A stretch of 64,000 bases of DNA from Nostoc carneum NIES-2107 (lineage in GTDB: Bacteria; Cyanobacteriota; Cyanobacteriia; Cyanobacteriales; Nostocaceae), in NCBI GenBank assembly GCA_002368155.1, contig AP018180.1, forward strand, positions 1,893,947 to 1,957,946, read 5' to 3'. Of this stretch, positions 19,316 to 28,669 are shown piece after piece. Every line of letters starts with the position of its first letter. Position 1 is the stretch's first letter. The notes under the pieces are model-generated. The model worked only from the letters and a program-made list of their open reading frames with translations. It searched no databases and had not been told where the DNA came from. Made by a program: the position numbers and the translations under genes.

Positions 19316-20116
19316 TTATTTTGTGAAATTACTGGTGGGTTCCATAGAACCTGATTGTGCGTATCTCCAGGGTGCGCTATTTCCGCAGACAGGACAGGCG
19401 CGATCGCGGTGAGAACGCCGTTTAGCAAATTCCATCCGATTGAGGTCGATTGTCAACAGTTGTGACAGTAACGGTTGACTAAACCCAGTGATCAGCTTGA
19501 TCGCTTCTAGCGCTGTTAAACAAGCCAGTGTTCCAGAAACAGCCCCCAGAACTGAAAAGCCACGCCGATCCCAATCAGGTTTTTCTGGAAACAGACAAGA
19601 CAAGCAAGGAGTCACCCCAGGAATAATCGTAGTCAGGTAAGCCTCCATTCCGTCCATTGCTGCTTCCACCATCGGCTTACGCCAACGCACACAAGCCGCA
19701 TTCAACAAATTACGCTCTGTAAAATTGTGGGCGCAATCAAGAGCCATATCAGCGGACTGTACCAACGCGTCTACATTTTCCGGGGTGATGTAATCATGAA
19801 CTGCTTCCACTTGGACATCAGGATTAATCGCTTCCAAAGTTTCTTTAGCTTTGAATACCCTTGGCTGACCTACCCAATCGTCTGTCATGAGAACTTGACG
19901 ATTCATATCATCTAGCCGTAGGTCACCACCTCGTACTAAGATTAGCCGCCCAACGCCCGCTACAGCTAAGTAAAGCGCCGCTGTACCGCCTAATCCCCCC
20001 ACACCTGTAACCAAAACCGTCGCTGACTTCAGGCGCTTCTGAGCTAATTCGCCAAAATTAGGGAGCATCAATTGGCGACTATAGCGTTCTAATTCGGTAG
20101 GCGTTAGGTTTACCAC
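19316..20116 (-). CDS. hesA: HesA, ThiF/MoeB-family adenylyltransferase
   Basis: A 266-residue E1-like enzyme. The nucleotide-binding GVGGLGG motif is at about 38-44 and the Cys pairs at CLSCLFPE (about 170) and CPVCGN (about 241) fit a structural zinc site. Relatives activate the C-terminus of small sulfur carriers; HesA is the version found in cyanobacterial nif clusters and probably serves sulfur or cofactor supply. It sits between nifW and hesB, with an 11-base gap to nifW. Confidence 0.92.
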   Translation of the reverse strand: MVNLTPTELERYSRQLMLPNFGELAQKRLKSATVLVTGVGGLGGTAALYLAVAGVGRLILVRGGDLRLDDMNRQVLMTDDWVGQPRVFKAKETLEAINPDVQVEAVHDYITPENVDALVQSADMALDCAHNFTERNLLNAACVRWRKPMVEAAMDGMEAYLTTIIPGVTPCLSCLFPEKPDWDRRGFSVLGAVSGTLACLTALEAIKLITGFSQPLLSQLLTIDLNRMEFAKRRSHRDRACPVCGNSAPWRYAQSGSMEPTSNFTK

Positions 20117-20126
20117 TTTTTACCTC

Positions 20127-20444
20127 CTAATCAGAAGTGATTTCTGTCAGCTTGACTACATTTTTCGGCTTATCATTAAACACCTTAAACAGCTTTTGTT
20201 CTTGAGGTGTTGACTCGATAAATACCTCATAGGCTTTTTGCAAAGCTATGGCATATTGTTCGAGTTTTTCTTCTGGTTTTAAATCAGGAGAATTCTCATC
20301 TACTTCTCTCATGAATTGAGAGAATTTTTTTAGAATATGTAAACGATTAACATTCACAAATGTTTGGTCGTAGGGCATTTCAAAAAATTGAAAGAATTCC
20401 TCTGCGTCTACGAGTTTCTTAAACTCATCAATATTACGGCTCAT
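20127..20444 (-). CDS. nifW: NifW, nitrogenase stabilising/protective protein
   Basis: A 105-residue protein with the NifW pattern: FKKLVDAEEFFQFFEMPYDQ at the N-terminus, then a helical bundle. NifW associates with the MoFe protein and helps its maturation or oxygen protection. Its ATG overlaps the stop of the upstream CCE_0567-like gene, indicating translational coupling. Confidence 0.92.
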   Translation of the reverse strand: MSRNIDEFKKLVDAEEFFQFFEMPYDQTFVNVNRLHILKKFSQFMREVDENSPDLKPEEKLEQYAIALQKAYEVFIESTPQEQKLFKVFNDKPKNVVKLTEITSD

Positions 20445-20641
20445 TCACCCTTCTCCATTTTTTTAAGCTGTTGCTTAAGTTCATCTAGCTCGCGATAGAT
20501 AGCATAAGTTTCAGCTGCAACATCCATCAATTTTTCAAAGTCTGTGGGTAATCCCTCTGCTAAGTCGTGCAGATCCATTTTCATTTGACCTGCTTTACTA
20601 TTGAGCCGTCTGATTTTTCCCTTGAGTTCTTCAGTTGTCAT
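20441..20641 (-). CDS. CCE_0567-like small helical protein (nif-linked)
   Basis: About 66 residues, two long amphipathic helices (KGKIRRLNSKAGQMKMDLHDLAEG and a second over the last 30 residues, shown here in part only), matching the small metalloprotein-like family found between nifX-associated genes and nifW in cyanobacteria. The upstream in-frame extension to 20662 is made of spacer heptamer repeat, so I prefer ATG at 20641. The stop overlaps the nifW start. Confidence 0.8.
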   Translation of the reverse strand: MTTEELKGKIRRLNSKAGQMKMDLHDLAEGLPTDFEKLMDVAAETYAIYRELDELKQQLKKMEKGE

Positions 20642-20652
20642 TTGTCCAGAGT

Positions 20653-20746
20653 CTAAAGTCAAGAGTCCAGAGTCAAGAGTCCAAAGTCAAGAGTTAAGAG
20701 TCCAAAATCTGATAAGTCTTGACTATTGACCATTGACTATTGACTA
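20653..20746. repeat. Tandem heptamer repeats in nif operon spacer
   Basis: Repeated GAGTC(A/C)AAAGTCAAGAGTC-type heptamers, followed by TTGACTATTGACCATTGAC. They fill the gap between two nif cluster genes and could fold in the transcript. Confidence 0.75.
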
Positions 20747-20751
20747 ATTAA

Positions 20752-21228
20752 TTAAAGCTTGCCAACTTCGGGGAAACGATTTACTAAATCGATGCCTTTG
20801 TCTATTAGCTTGGCTCCCTCTTCTGCAACTTTTTCTAGAGAATCAAAGCCAAAGCGATGGGCATCACGTATGGTTCTTGTGACTAACAAAAGGCGACCGG
20901 TGAAAACAAGTACCCAACCAAACCCTTCATGGTTAATATCAACTACAACCTGGGATATGAGACCTGTTTCCTTTTCAATACAAGCGGCTACAGCTCGATA
21001 AAATGCCATGATCCGTGCTTGAGTAATCGGATCTACATCACCATCAATAGGAATTTCCCGTTTCTTTGCTTTAGGAACTACATAGGGTTTAAGAATCAAA
21101 TCATCAGACCACTTCCGGTATGTTCCATAGGTATCTTGTCCACGGATTTGTTGGATGATCGCCTTCAGGAAAGGTGAGCTAGAGACTGTACTGCTGGCAG
21201 TCCCGTTAACACTATTATCTATACTCAT
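20752..21228 (-). CDS. NifX-associated nitrogen fixation protein (DUF269)
   Basis: A 158-residue protein of the NifX-associated (DUF269) family, recognised from FLKAIIQQIRGQDTYGTYRKW near residue 20 and DLVNRFPEVGKL at the end. It is regularly encoded beside nifX and is thought to act in FeMo-cofactor assembly or nitrogenase maturation. Its start overlaps the nifX stop by four bases. Confidence 0.92.
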   Translation of the reverse strand: MSIDNSVNGTASSTVSSSPFLKAIIQQIRGQDTYGTYRKWSDDLILKPYVVPKAKKREIPIDGDVDPITQARIMAFYRAVAACIEKETGLISQVVVDINHEGFGWVLVFTGRLLLVTRTIRDAHRFGFDSLEKVAEEGAKLIDKGIDLVNRFPEVGKL

Positions 21229-21638
21229 ACTGTTGCTTCATTTTCTAATTCATCGGCAAAATTTGTGTCCTTTTGCTTTAAAGCTTTACGCAACCAAGGT
21301 GGAGGATTACCTTTGAGTGTTTGGACTAATTTAGTTAATACTTCCGCGATTTCTTCTTCTTCCGATCGCGCTTTAATTGGGGTAACACCTTTTTTGATTA
21401 AACGAGCAGCAGCACTACCACCAATTGCTAATACATAAACAATTGTGCAATCACCTAGCGCTTCTAGTTTTGGGGTGATTTTATCCTCGTTACCATCTTC
21501 TTTGAGGTCACCCTCAAAGTTTAAAGTCTCAACAAATGTATATCCCTCGTCGGAGACTTCATAAACCTCAATTTGTCTTGCCCATCCGAAGTGAGCATTA
21601 ATATGAACTCGGTCACTTGTCGTAAAGGCAATTTTCAT
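21225..21638 (-). CDS. nifX: NifX, FeMo-cofactor precursor carrier
   Basis: A 137-residue NifX/NafY-fold protein: start MKIAFTTSDRVHINAHFGWA, then YVLAIGGSAAARLIKKGVTPI near residues 66-86. NifX binds the NifB-cofactor and cofactor intermediates passing between NifB and NifEN. It is preceded by a 125-base spacer that includes a GACGCGATTAATCGCGTC palindrome and heptamers. Confidence 0.94.
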   Translation of the reverse strand: MKIAFTTSDRVHINAHFGWARQIEVYEVSDEGYTFVETLNFEGDLKEDGNEDKITPKLEALGDCTIVYVLAIGGSAAARLIKKGVTPIKARSEEEEIAEVLTKLVQTLKGNPPPWLRKALKQKDTNFADELENEATV

Positions 21639-21763
21639 TGTTACTCGTCCTTTGTCATTTGTTTTTGGTCAAGAGTCGGAGAGACGCGATTAATCGCGTC
21701 TGTACAAGAATCAAGAGTCAATGTTTATATACTTTTGACTATTGACTTTTTGACCCTTGACTA

Positions 21764-23083
21764 CTACCAATCTCCGTGGAAGTGTTTTACTCTCTCTTCT
21801 TCGGCTTCTAAAAAGAGGTTGCCCATGCCAAATAAAAGCTCCATTGTGCCGCGGTAGCCGACTTTGGTAAATTGACCATTACCTAAGCGATCGTAAATGG
21901 GTATTCCGAGGCGATAGAGGGGAATGGATAGCCGTTTAGCGATCGCACCTACGTTAGAATTGCCAATTAACAAGTCAGAGCCTACTGCTAGTTCCTCAAA
22001 GTCTTCCAAATCCCCGATTGTGACGCTTTTAATGGGGAGTTTTTCTAACAGAGGCGATCGCGTTGTGGTGACTGCAGCATGAATTTGCGCTCCCATTGAT
22101 TGCAAGAAATGCACTGCTGACCACAACAAATCAGGTTCTAAAGCTAAAGATACGCGTTTAGCACCAAAATAAAAGTGAGTATCTAACATTGCGTCTTGCA
22201 GTTGGCGACGTTGGCGGCGATATTTTTCCGGGACGCTGTTACCGCTAAGAATCGCTAAAGCTTGCAAAAACTCATCCACAGGTTCTAAGCCTGTGAGTTG
22301 TCCAAAAACTTCATAGGGAATGCCAAACCGTTCTTGCAGAATCCGTGCTGCACCGCGCATACTTTCACCAAGTGCGATCGTGAAAGCAGAACCGCCAACT
22401 TCCCGCAGTTGCGCCAAAGTTGTGCCACTGGCTGTAATTGCACTATAGGAATCTTCTAAGTGTCCATCTAAGGAAGCACTTAAGTCTGGGACAACGATAG
22501 GAACTAGCCCAAAGCTAGTTACCATTTCTTTAATTTCTTGGATATCCCCAGGGGTAAAAGACGAACCCGCTAAGATGGTGACTTGTTCAATTCTGGTGGC
22601 ACAAAGTCGCGGAATTTCTTTAACAATGCTTTCCACTGCGACAGCGAAACCATCTTGTAAAGCACCTTTAAAATCAGGTGTGGGTGCAAAAACAATTGGT
22701 AGCTTATCTAATTCTGGGTGACGTTCCCGAATCTCTTTTAGGAAACGTTCAATATCATCGCCTCGAGTTTCCGTTAACCCAGTGCTACATAAACCGATAA
22801 TTTCTGGTTGAGATTTTTCTACCAGGGTGAGAATAGCTTGTTCCACATTTTCTTCACCACCCAAAATGGTAGTCACTTCCGTCATGGCTGTAGTTGCTAG
22901 GGGAATTGCTTCCCGAAAATGCCGTACTAAAACAACTTTGGCAAAAGCAGTACAACCTTGAGAGCCGTGAAATAAGGGAATCATGCCCTTTAATCCCAAG
23001 AAAGCTAAAGATGCACCCAAAGCTTGGCTTTGCTTTAAAGGATTAACTGTAACTGGTTTGTTGGGAGTAGTAACGATCGCCAT
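21764..23083 (-). CDS. nifN: NifN, FeMo-cofactor scaffold subunit
   Basis: A 439-residue NifN, complete. With NifE it forms the scaffold on which the NifB-cofactor matures to FeMo-cofactor. Seen: GSQGCTAFAKV with a conserved Cys (about 44), TAMTEVTTILGG, and GLCSTGLTETRGDD (about 97-110). The C-terminal LLIGNSNVGAIAKRL and YDRLGN motifs are present. The gene is intact, unlike its partner nifE, and follows the nifE 3' fragment by 107 bases. Confidence 0.96.
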   Translation of the reverse strand: MAIVTTPNKPVTVNPLKQSQALGASLAFLGLKGMIPLFHGSQGCTAFAKVVLVRHFREAIPLATTAMTEVTTILGGEENVEQAILTLVEKSQPEIIGLCSTGLTETRGDDIERFLKEIRERHPELDKLPIVFAPTPDFKGALQDGFAVAVESIVKEIPRLCATRIEQVTILAGSSFTPGDIQEIKEMVTSFGLVPIVVPDLSASLDGHLEDSYSAITASGTTLAQLREVGGSAFTIALGESMRGAARILQERFGIPYEVFGQLTGLEPVDEFLQALAILSGNSVPEKYRRQRRQLQDAMLDTHFYFGAKRVSLALEPDLLWSAVHFLQSMGAQIHAAVTTTRSPLLEKLPIKSVTIGDLEDFEELAVGSDLLIGNSNVGAIAKRLSIPLYRLGIPIYDRLGNGQFTKVGYRGTMELLFGMGNLFLEAEEERVKHFHGDW

Positions 23084-23121
23084 TTAACTAATACCAAGTT
23101 TGAGTATCGAGAGATGAGATA

Positions 23122-23151
23122 GCAGGGGGCAGGGGGCAGGGGGCAGGGGGA
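23122..23151. repeat. Tandem GGGGGCA heptamer repeat
   Basis: About four copies of a G-rich heptamer in the nifE-nifN spacer. It is one of several heptamer classes in this window, and the G-runs could form unusual structures. Confidence 0.75.
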
Positions 23152-23190
23152 GCAGGATAGGAATTTTCTACCTCATCCCCCTCATCTACC

Positions 23191-24042
23191 TCATCCTTCC
23201 CATACTTCAGTAAGTACAGCCGATTCCTCAACCTCATCCCAAGGCGCTGGCTTGCGAATTTGTTCCCAAATTGGGCTGTAGAGTGCTTCGTATAATTCTC
23301 TAGCCATTTCCACCATACCTACATAACCTGCGTAGGGATGGTGACGTTCTTGGTTAATGTCGAGGAAGGGAATCCGGGCTTTGAGGGCTGTATATTGGTT
23401 ACGACCCCCAGCAATTAACATATCGGCGTTGGTGTCTTTCACCAGTTGCAGCAATTCTTTAGCATTGCCTTTTTCCAGCATGATGCCATCGTTACCGATT
23501 AATTTTTTAATCTTGGCTTTGTCTTCTTCTGTACTCTTGCGGGTGCTGGTGGCGACTACTTCTATGCCTAGGTCTTTTGCTGCGGAGATAATTGACCAAC
23601 TCTTAACACCGCCTGTATACAAGACAACGCGCTTGCCTTTGAGTCGCGCACGATAGGGAGCCAAAGCCAAATCTAGAGCAGCTGTTTCTTCAGCAATTAG
23701 CTTTTCTGTGCGCTCTTGTAAATCGCGATCGCCTAATTTAGCGGCAATATTTCGCAGACAACGATTCATATCATCGATGCCGTAGAAAGACTCTTCAATG
23801 TAAGGAATGCCGTAACGTTCCTCCATTTTTCTCGCCATGTTCAGCAAAGCGCGCGAGCAGATCATGACATTCAGCTTGGCGCGGTGAGCGTAGGTAATTT
23901 CTTGATAGCGAGCATCACCTGTAATTTTTGATAAAACACGAATGCCCAATTTTTCCAATAGTGGTGTCACTCCCCACATTTCGCCGGCGATGTTGTACTC
24001 ACCGATTAAGTTAATATCATAAGGTGTAGTATATTCAGGTTC
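23191..24042 (-). CDS. nifE: nifE 3' fragment (NifE C-terminal 283 residues)
   Basis: Encodes NifE from about residue 187 to the end: EPEYTTPYD, then [19 protein letters not shown] and the C-terminal [20 protein letters not shown] few codons upstream the homology stops at GAACCTGAA, the sequence at which the 5' half (33759-34325, on the OTHER strand) also stops. Joined there, the two give one open frame of 469 residues. This is thus an unassembled half gene, not a decayed one. The formal TTG start of this half (24048) belongs to the element. Confidence 0.95.
   Translation of the reverse strand, partial: EPEYTTPYDINLIGEYNIAGEMWGVTPLLEKLGIRVLSKITGDARYQEITYAHRAKLNVMICSRALLNMARKMEERYGIPYIEESFYGIDDMNRCLRNIAAKLGDRDLQERTEKLIAEETAALDLALAPYRARLKGKRVVLYTGGVKSWSIISAAKDLGIEVVATSTRKSTEEDKAKIKKLIGNDGIMLEKGNAKELLQLVKDTNADMLIAGGRNQYTALKARIPFLDINQERHHPYAGYVGMVEMARELYEALYSPIWEQIRKPAPWDEVEESAVLTEVWEG
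24034..24042 (-). other. nifE recombination core, 3' copy
   Basis: GAACCTGAA on the minus strand, the exact junction between nifE homology and foreign sequence. The element side (reading away from the gene) has CAACACCATCAG about 16 bases out, resembling CAACACCGCTGA beside the other copy. The partner core is at 34317-34325 on the plus strand, an inverted arrangement. Confidence 0.85.
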
Positions 24043-24222
24043 ACACAAACGCTTACTACAACACCATCAGTTTCAATTGCAGACATCTGGAAAAAAGAAC
24101 GTAATATTGCTCAATGTAGTTGATCTGACGAAAGCTATACAATCCCGTTGTAAGTTCAACTATAGTTGATGTACAAGTGTGACTATAAATACTTGTAATT
24201 AAGCAATATCCCGGCATCAAAA

Positions 24223-24711
24223 GTGGAGAAAAAAATGCTATTACGCTCTGTTGCTATTGCTTCAAGTGTAACTGTGTCAATTATATTAGGTATATTTGTA
24301 GAGGTTCAACCTAGTACTAGCCAACTTTCCCAAGTAAATAATCAAGAAGTTCCAGAAAGCAAATTGGAAATAGTTAAAAATCGTAATGATTTAATGCGTC
24401 TTAATGGTCAACGAGTGAAACTCATTGGACGTTACACATCTAGAAGTTGGAAGCCCAACCCAGAATCTACCGGAATACCAGGGTTTCAAGGACTTTATAT
24501 CAAGTCGCAAGTTGTGTTGGAGGATGAAACCAAGGTCAGTATTTACCCATCTTGGAATAAACAATCGTTGCGATCGCCTGATGAAGTAGAAAAATATAAT
24601 AATCAAATCGTTGAAGCTATTGGTGTGGTAGAGTTTGATGCTGCGCCCTTTCCAAATTCATCGACAAGGGAATCATTTATTAATTTAACGCAATTAAACT
24701 TATACAAATAG
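24223..24711 (+). CDS. Exported hypothetical protein
   Basis: A 162-residue protein with an N-terminal signal-like hydrophobic segment (about residues 8-28). The mature region has several beta-strand-like stretches (RVKLIGRYTSRSW, QVVLEDETKVSIYP, IVEAIGVVEF), resembling small OB-like periplasmic domains. No family is recognised. It is the first cargo gene next to the nifE 3' junction, with AGTGGAG before the start codon. Confidence 0.6.
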   Translation: MEKKMLLRSVAIASSVTVSIILGIFVEVQPSTSQLSQVNNQEVPESKLEIVKNRNDLMRLNGQRVKLIGRYTSRSWKPNPESTGIPGFQGLYIKSQVVLEDETKVSIYPSWNKQSLRSPDEVEKYNNQIVEAIGVVEFDAAPFPNSSTRESFINLTQLNLYK

Positions 24712-24854
24712 TAATAATTAATCAAAGTCAAAAGTCAAAAGTCCTAGCTATCCTTTGACCTTGGAATCTTGACCCTTGACAGTCCTAACGCCAGAATATT
24801 TCATCTAGGTGCGTAACAGCTTACTTATTCCAGAAAAATCTATCTATTAAATGT

Positions 24855-25733
24855 ATGATCAATAATTTGTTTGGAATATCAAATAATGTCTCTGACGGTA
24901 AACCTGGTTGGTCATTAAAGGAGCGAGATACCCAGTTTATAGAGAGGTTAATGCCTATAGGGCAATGGTTTTATCGTTACTACTTTCAAGTAAAAACTGA
25001 TGGCTGGGATTATATACCAAAAGAAGGCAAGGTATTACTAGTTGGTTCTCATAACGGTGGGATGGCTTCTCCCGACTTGATTGTGATGATGTATGACTGG
25101 TTTTCTCGCTTTGGAACTGAGCGTTTGGTTTATGGTTTAATGCATCCTTACGCCTGGGAAGTCAGTCCCATAATAGGTAACTTAGCTCAAAAATTAGGAG
25201 CGATTGTTGCCCATCCAAAAATGGCTAGTGCGGCTTTTAATTTAGGTGCTAGCGTTTTGGTTTACCCAGGAGGGCAATATGATATGTTTCGTCCTTATAG
25301 CCAACGCCATAAAATTAATTTTGCAGGCAATAAGGGCTTTATAAAACTAGCTCTAAAAGAAGAAGTACCAATTATTCCTTTAATATCTGTAGGCGCTCAT
25401 GATACTTTGATAGTTTTATTTGACTGTTATGATTTAGTCAAACAATTACATCAGTGGGGACTACCTTGGTTATATCAATTAGACCCAGGAGTATTTCCCA
25501 TTTATTTAGGTTTACCTTGGGGTTTATCTATTGGCCCTTTACCTAATATTCCTTTACCTGTGCAAATTCATACTCGTGTATGTCCTCCAATTATTTTTGA
25601 GCGATATGGCAAAGATGCAGCGAGGGATAGGGATTATGTAAATACTTGTTATGAGTTAGTTAATGTTCAAATGCAGCAAGAGTTAGATAAATTAGTTAGG
25701 GATTCTAGCGTGAAGCTAGGAGTTATAGGCTAA
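24855..25733 (+). CDS. Acyltransferase of the PlsC-like superfamily
   Basis: A 292-residue protein. GSHNGGMASPD (about 56-66) resembles the His/Asp acyltransferase motif with longer spacing, and VYPGGQYDMFRP (about 136-147) the glycerolipid-binding block. YRHKINFAGNKGFIKLALKEEVPIIPLISVG follows that order in the diacylglycerol-acyltransferase-like branch (only in part shown exact). It probably transfers an acyl chain to a glycerolipid or similar acceptor at a membrane. It is cargo of the nifE element, and a role in heterocyst glycolipids is only speculation. Confidence 0.78.
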   Translation: MINNLFGISNNVSDGKPGWSLKERDTQFIERLMPIGQWFYRYYFQVKTDGWDYIPKEGKVLLVGSHNGGMASPDLIVMMYDWFSRFGTERLVYGLMHPYAWEVSPIIGNLAQKLGAIVAHPKMASAAFNLGASVLVYPGGQYDMFRPYSQRHKINFAGNKGFIKLALKEEVPIIPLISVGAHDTLIVLFDCYDLVKQLHQWGLPWLYQLDPGVFPIYLGLPWGLSIGPLPNIPLPVQIHTRVCPPIIFERYGKDAARDRDYVNTCYELVNVQMQQELDKLVRDSSVKLGVIG

Positions 25734-25858
25734 TAAAGAGATTGATAAAAATGTTTTCTGATAACATTTAAGATTTATTCTTCTGTTATTTGCATTTCTT
25801 AAAGCAAATCTACTGGGCGCGATAATGCTTAATATTACGATGATATAAGCATGAAAGC

Positions 25859-26713
25859 GTGAATACACAACTCCTCATTTCTCCTCAAGAACTCACGTCG
25901 CTGTTAGCAGAAAATTCATCACAGGTTGTCATTATCGATACGCGCAGTCCAGAAGAATATGCTGTTTCGCATATTCCTAACTCTATTAATATCAGAGATT
26001 TTTTTACCTATCTTTTAGATAATTCTTATCCAGCAGGGTTAAATAAACTGCAAGAGCATTTTCAAGAAATTCTCAGCAGTGTTGGAATTAGTGGTGCAGA
26101 ATGGTTAATTGTTTATGAGGATGCTTTTAATAAAGGTTATGGTCAATCTTGCCGAGCAGCTTTTCTATTAAAATATTTAGGCTGCGCTCAGGTATCTGTT
26201 TTACATGGAGGATATAGAGCATGGCTGAAAGCAGAATTACCTATTACTGATGAAGTCCCATTACGTGAACGCAGCATATTTAAATTGCATCCCAACTCTG
26301 AGATGATGGTGACTACCACCGAGATGTTGCAAGCAATTGATAATCCAGCAATTATAAAATTAGATGTGCGCGATCGCGAAGAATGGCTGGGGTTGAGTTC
26401 TTCTCCCTATGCTCCTGATTTTTGTCCCCGTAAAGGTAGAATTCCTCATGCTTTGTGGCTAGAATGGCATCGTTTAATGATATCTGATGCGGAAATACCG
26501 ATGTTTCGCTCAAAAGCGGAAATTTTAGAAATTTGTGAATCTATAGGTATTACTTCAGATTCTATAGTATATGTTTACTGCTTCAAAGGTTCTAGGGCGG
26601 CGAATACTTTAATTGCTTTACAAACCGCAGGAATTTACGCCAAAAATTATTTTGGTTCTTGGAATGAATGGTCTCGCGACTTTTCACTACCTATTGATAG
26701 TAAAGTCATGTGA
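25859..26713 (+). CDS. Two-domain rhodanese-like sulfurtransferase
   Basis: A 284-residue protein with two rhodanese domains (about 5-130 and 145-280), starting at GTG. The second domain keeps the active-site loop with Cys in VYCFKGSRAAN (about 240), so it can carry persulfide; the first has DAFNKGYGQ at the matching place and no Cys, the usual inactive N-domain. Sulfur transfer could serve Fe-S or cofactor assembly, but substrate and link to nif are inference from position. Confidence 0.88.
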   Translation: MNTQLLISPQELTSLLAENSSQVVIIDTRSPEEYAVSHIPNSINIRDFFTYLLDNSYPAGLNKLQEHFQEILSSVGISGAEWLIVYEDAFNKGYGQSCRAAFLLKYLGCAQVSVLHGGYRAWLKAELPITDEVPLRERSIFKLHPNSEMMVTTTEMLQAIDNPAIIKLDVRDREEWLGLSSSPYAPDFCPRKGRIPHALWLEWHRLMISDAEIPMFRSKAEILEICESIGITSDSIVYVYCFKGSRAANTLIALQTAGIYAKNYFGSWNEWSRDFSLPIDSKVM

Positions 26714-26731
26714 AAAAGCCAGCCTGGACTA

Positions 26732-27532
26732 TTAGCCTTTGAAAATAATATCGTAAAGTGACAGCAGAATCTCTACCACAATTAAAATTACTACATACCA
26801 CTCAACTCGCTGGCTGCTACTATGCTGCATAAACTCCAGTACTGTTTGTGCAGTTTGGGAAATTAGGTCTAGTTTACGTTCCAAAGCATGGTGACGTTCG
26901 CGGATTTCGTATTCATCTTCTAATCGCAGATATAAGTTTTCTAACTGTGGGGATTCCCAGAGTAACTCCGGTTTATCAATAATCTCTACTCGTCCTACAA
27001 TTTTATGTTGAACTAACAACGTAGTGCCAAGTTGACGCAATAATTCCCGACTCTGGCGTGAACTTCTGTGTTCACTCTGGAGGCTAGCCGCAAATGGTTC
27101 AATTTGATCAAATACAGTCGCTAAGCTAGTTTCATAATGAGATAACACCACACTTTTAGCGAGAATATCAGCTACTATCTGCAAGCGTTCTACACTAAAG
27201 TCTTGCAACAAAATTTTTCCTTCCTTAACTCTCTCACTTTCGGCAAGTTTGAGCTTAATTTCCACTTCTTCTGTTTCTGGGTTGGCAAAAGCGTCACTAA
27301 CTTGTGAGGATAGTTTAGTTAAGAAGTCTACTTTTTCTACAGGCTCAAGGTTAAATAGAACAACTGCACCATAGTCGAACAGTACTGCACCACCCTGTTC
27401 ACCTACTGTAACCATCACTGGCATAGTTGCCAAGCAAATGTAATTCTCCAATGTTTTGAGATTAATTTTTTTACCAAGGAATAGGGCCTGCGCGCTAAAG
27501 CTATCTCTGTCATTAAAAAGTAATTTTTGCAT
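26732..27532 (-). CDS. RMD1/DUF155-family protein
   Basis: A 266-residue protein of the RMD1/sporulation-type DUF155 family: GGAVLFDYGAVVLFNL (about 47-62), ending in a long helical region and a C-terminal membrane helix (about 245-262) after SSQRVEWYVV. Fungal relatives are mitochondrial; bacterial function is unknown. It converges on the rhodanese gene. Confidence 0.82.
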   Translation of the reverse strand: MQKLLFNDRDSFSAQALFLGKKINLKTLENYICLATMPVMVTVGEQGGAVLFDYGAVVLFNLEPVEKVDFLTKLSSQVSDAFANPETEEVEIKLKLAESERVKEGKILLQDFSVERLQIVADILAKSVVLSHYETSLATVFDQIEPFAASLQSEHRSSRQSRELLRQLGTTLLVQHKIVGRVEIIDKPELLWESPQLENLYLRLEDEYEIRERHHALERKLDLISQTAQTVLEFMQHSSSQRVEWYVVILIVVEILLSLYDIIFKG

Positions 27533-27751
27533 TTTTGCCCTATGCTATGTTCTGCCTGTTAATCTATGGGGTAGTGATAGAAATGAATAAATTATCCCAA
27601 TTTTGAAGTCAACACGAATGTTTTTTCCCCATACACTCTAGTGTAAATAAGATGGGATATTTTTTAGTTGGCAGTTCCTAAACTTGTGGGTGATTTACCA
27701 GCAATACGCTTTGGTGAATAGCATGAAAGATTAATTTATTAGTGGTTGAAC

Positions 27752-27886
27752 AAGCCAGCAGAATTGGGGGAGAATCCCCCAAACCCCCGATTGGGGGACG
27801 GTTGCGTCCCCCAAACCCCCTCCAAAATTAGCGTTAGGTTTTTTGTTGAATAACTTAGTACACTACGGCGTAAATAAACAGACCAT
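27752..27886 (-). repeat. Composite repeat, left arm of inverted pair
   Basis: About 135 bp; read on the minus strand it matches 36108-36240 on the plus strand, nearly perfectly over the C/G-rich 80 bp (GGAGGGGGTTTGGGGGACGC and onward) and less well at the ATGGTCT end. The two arms bracket the inverted nif block, so homologous recombination between them would flip it. Confidence 0.9.
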
Positions 27887-27957
27887 CTGTAATTGCTAAA
27901 AGGCTTGTGCTATAACTATTCTTTCTTTTTACTTTTTACTTTTGCCTTGTTGTACTA
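27856..27957 (-). repeat. TAGTACA-type MITE, copy in nifK/E region
   Basis: About 102 bp with ends TAGTACAACAAGGC and TAGTACACTACGGC (inverted). It resembles copies at 36031-36138 and 52820-52928. It supplies the last nine codons and stop of the 27929-28333 gene. Confidence 0.7.
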
Positions 27958-28333
27958 GGCTATTTGTTTTCATTCGGCGATCGCAGTTTGCCTGAGTTCC
28001 CGATCGCTCTCTTCCAGGTCTTACCCAAGCAATATCTTGATCTGAATCAAGGGTCATTTGGGTGTCTCGCTCTATATCACTGTGAAATCCGCCACGGGTG
28101 GGAAATCCTGCATTATTGCGTGGGCTGGTGAACATATGATAAACAATGACTGCCTCAGTTTTCTCAACAAGATACTGTTGTGCTAGGGTATCTGCACCTT
28201 TAGCATCGCCAACTATAAAACACTCATTTTGGGCGATCGCGCGATCAATCAAAGGACGGTAATACATCTCAAATTCCGCCTGAGTTAGGTCGAGATGCCC
28301 ACTGATAAAATTGACAAGTCTTTTACTGTTCAT
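27929..28333 (-). CDS. SLOG-like hypothetical protein with MITE-derived tail
   Basis: A 134-residue protein. ISGHLDLTQAEF (about 10-21) and FIVGDAKGADTLAQQYL (about 39-55) resemble the nucleotide-binding Gly-rich face of SLOG/DprA-like folds, so a nucleotide or NAD-type ligand is likely. The final residues (LVQQGKSKK) are encoded by the inserted MITE, so the original C-terminus has been replaced. No partner gene is apparent. Confidence 0.65.
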   Translation of the reverse strand: MNSKRLVNFISGHLDLTQAEFEMYYRPLIDRAIAQNECFIVGDAKGADTLAQQYLVEKTEAVIVYHMFTSPRNNAGFPTRGGFHSDIERDTQMTLDSDQDIAWVRPGRERSGTQANCDRRMKTNSLVQQGKSKK

Positions 28334-28669
28334 CGACTGTTGTTAATTTTCTTACAACTCTCGAATCAGTTGCTTTAGTACATTTATACTGTTATAATAC
28401 CGCTGAACGCTGAAGCTTTCACCTAAACATTACCAAAGTCTGATCTCAAAACTATTAAAACAACTCGGCAACAATGTTTCTGTTTGCAGATAGAAGCATT
28501 GTTTAAGCTAATGCGCGCCTAAATTGCATAACTACTCAAGAAGGCTGTTAACTGTTAACGGTCAACGGTTAACGGTCAACGGTCAACATTCCTCATGAGG
28601 GATTGTGCAACTTAAAGGCAGAATAGCTTACTTTGCCATGAATTCCCACAAGTAGATGGAGGATTAGGT
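28334..28669. other. Intergenic with ACGGTCA heptamer repeats
   Basis: Contains tandem GGTCAAC/GGTTAAC heptamers at about 28544-28588. No gene seen. The downstream gene has a GGAGG ribosome site at its 3' end. Confidence 0.5.
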
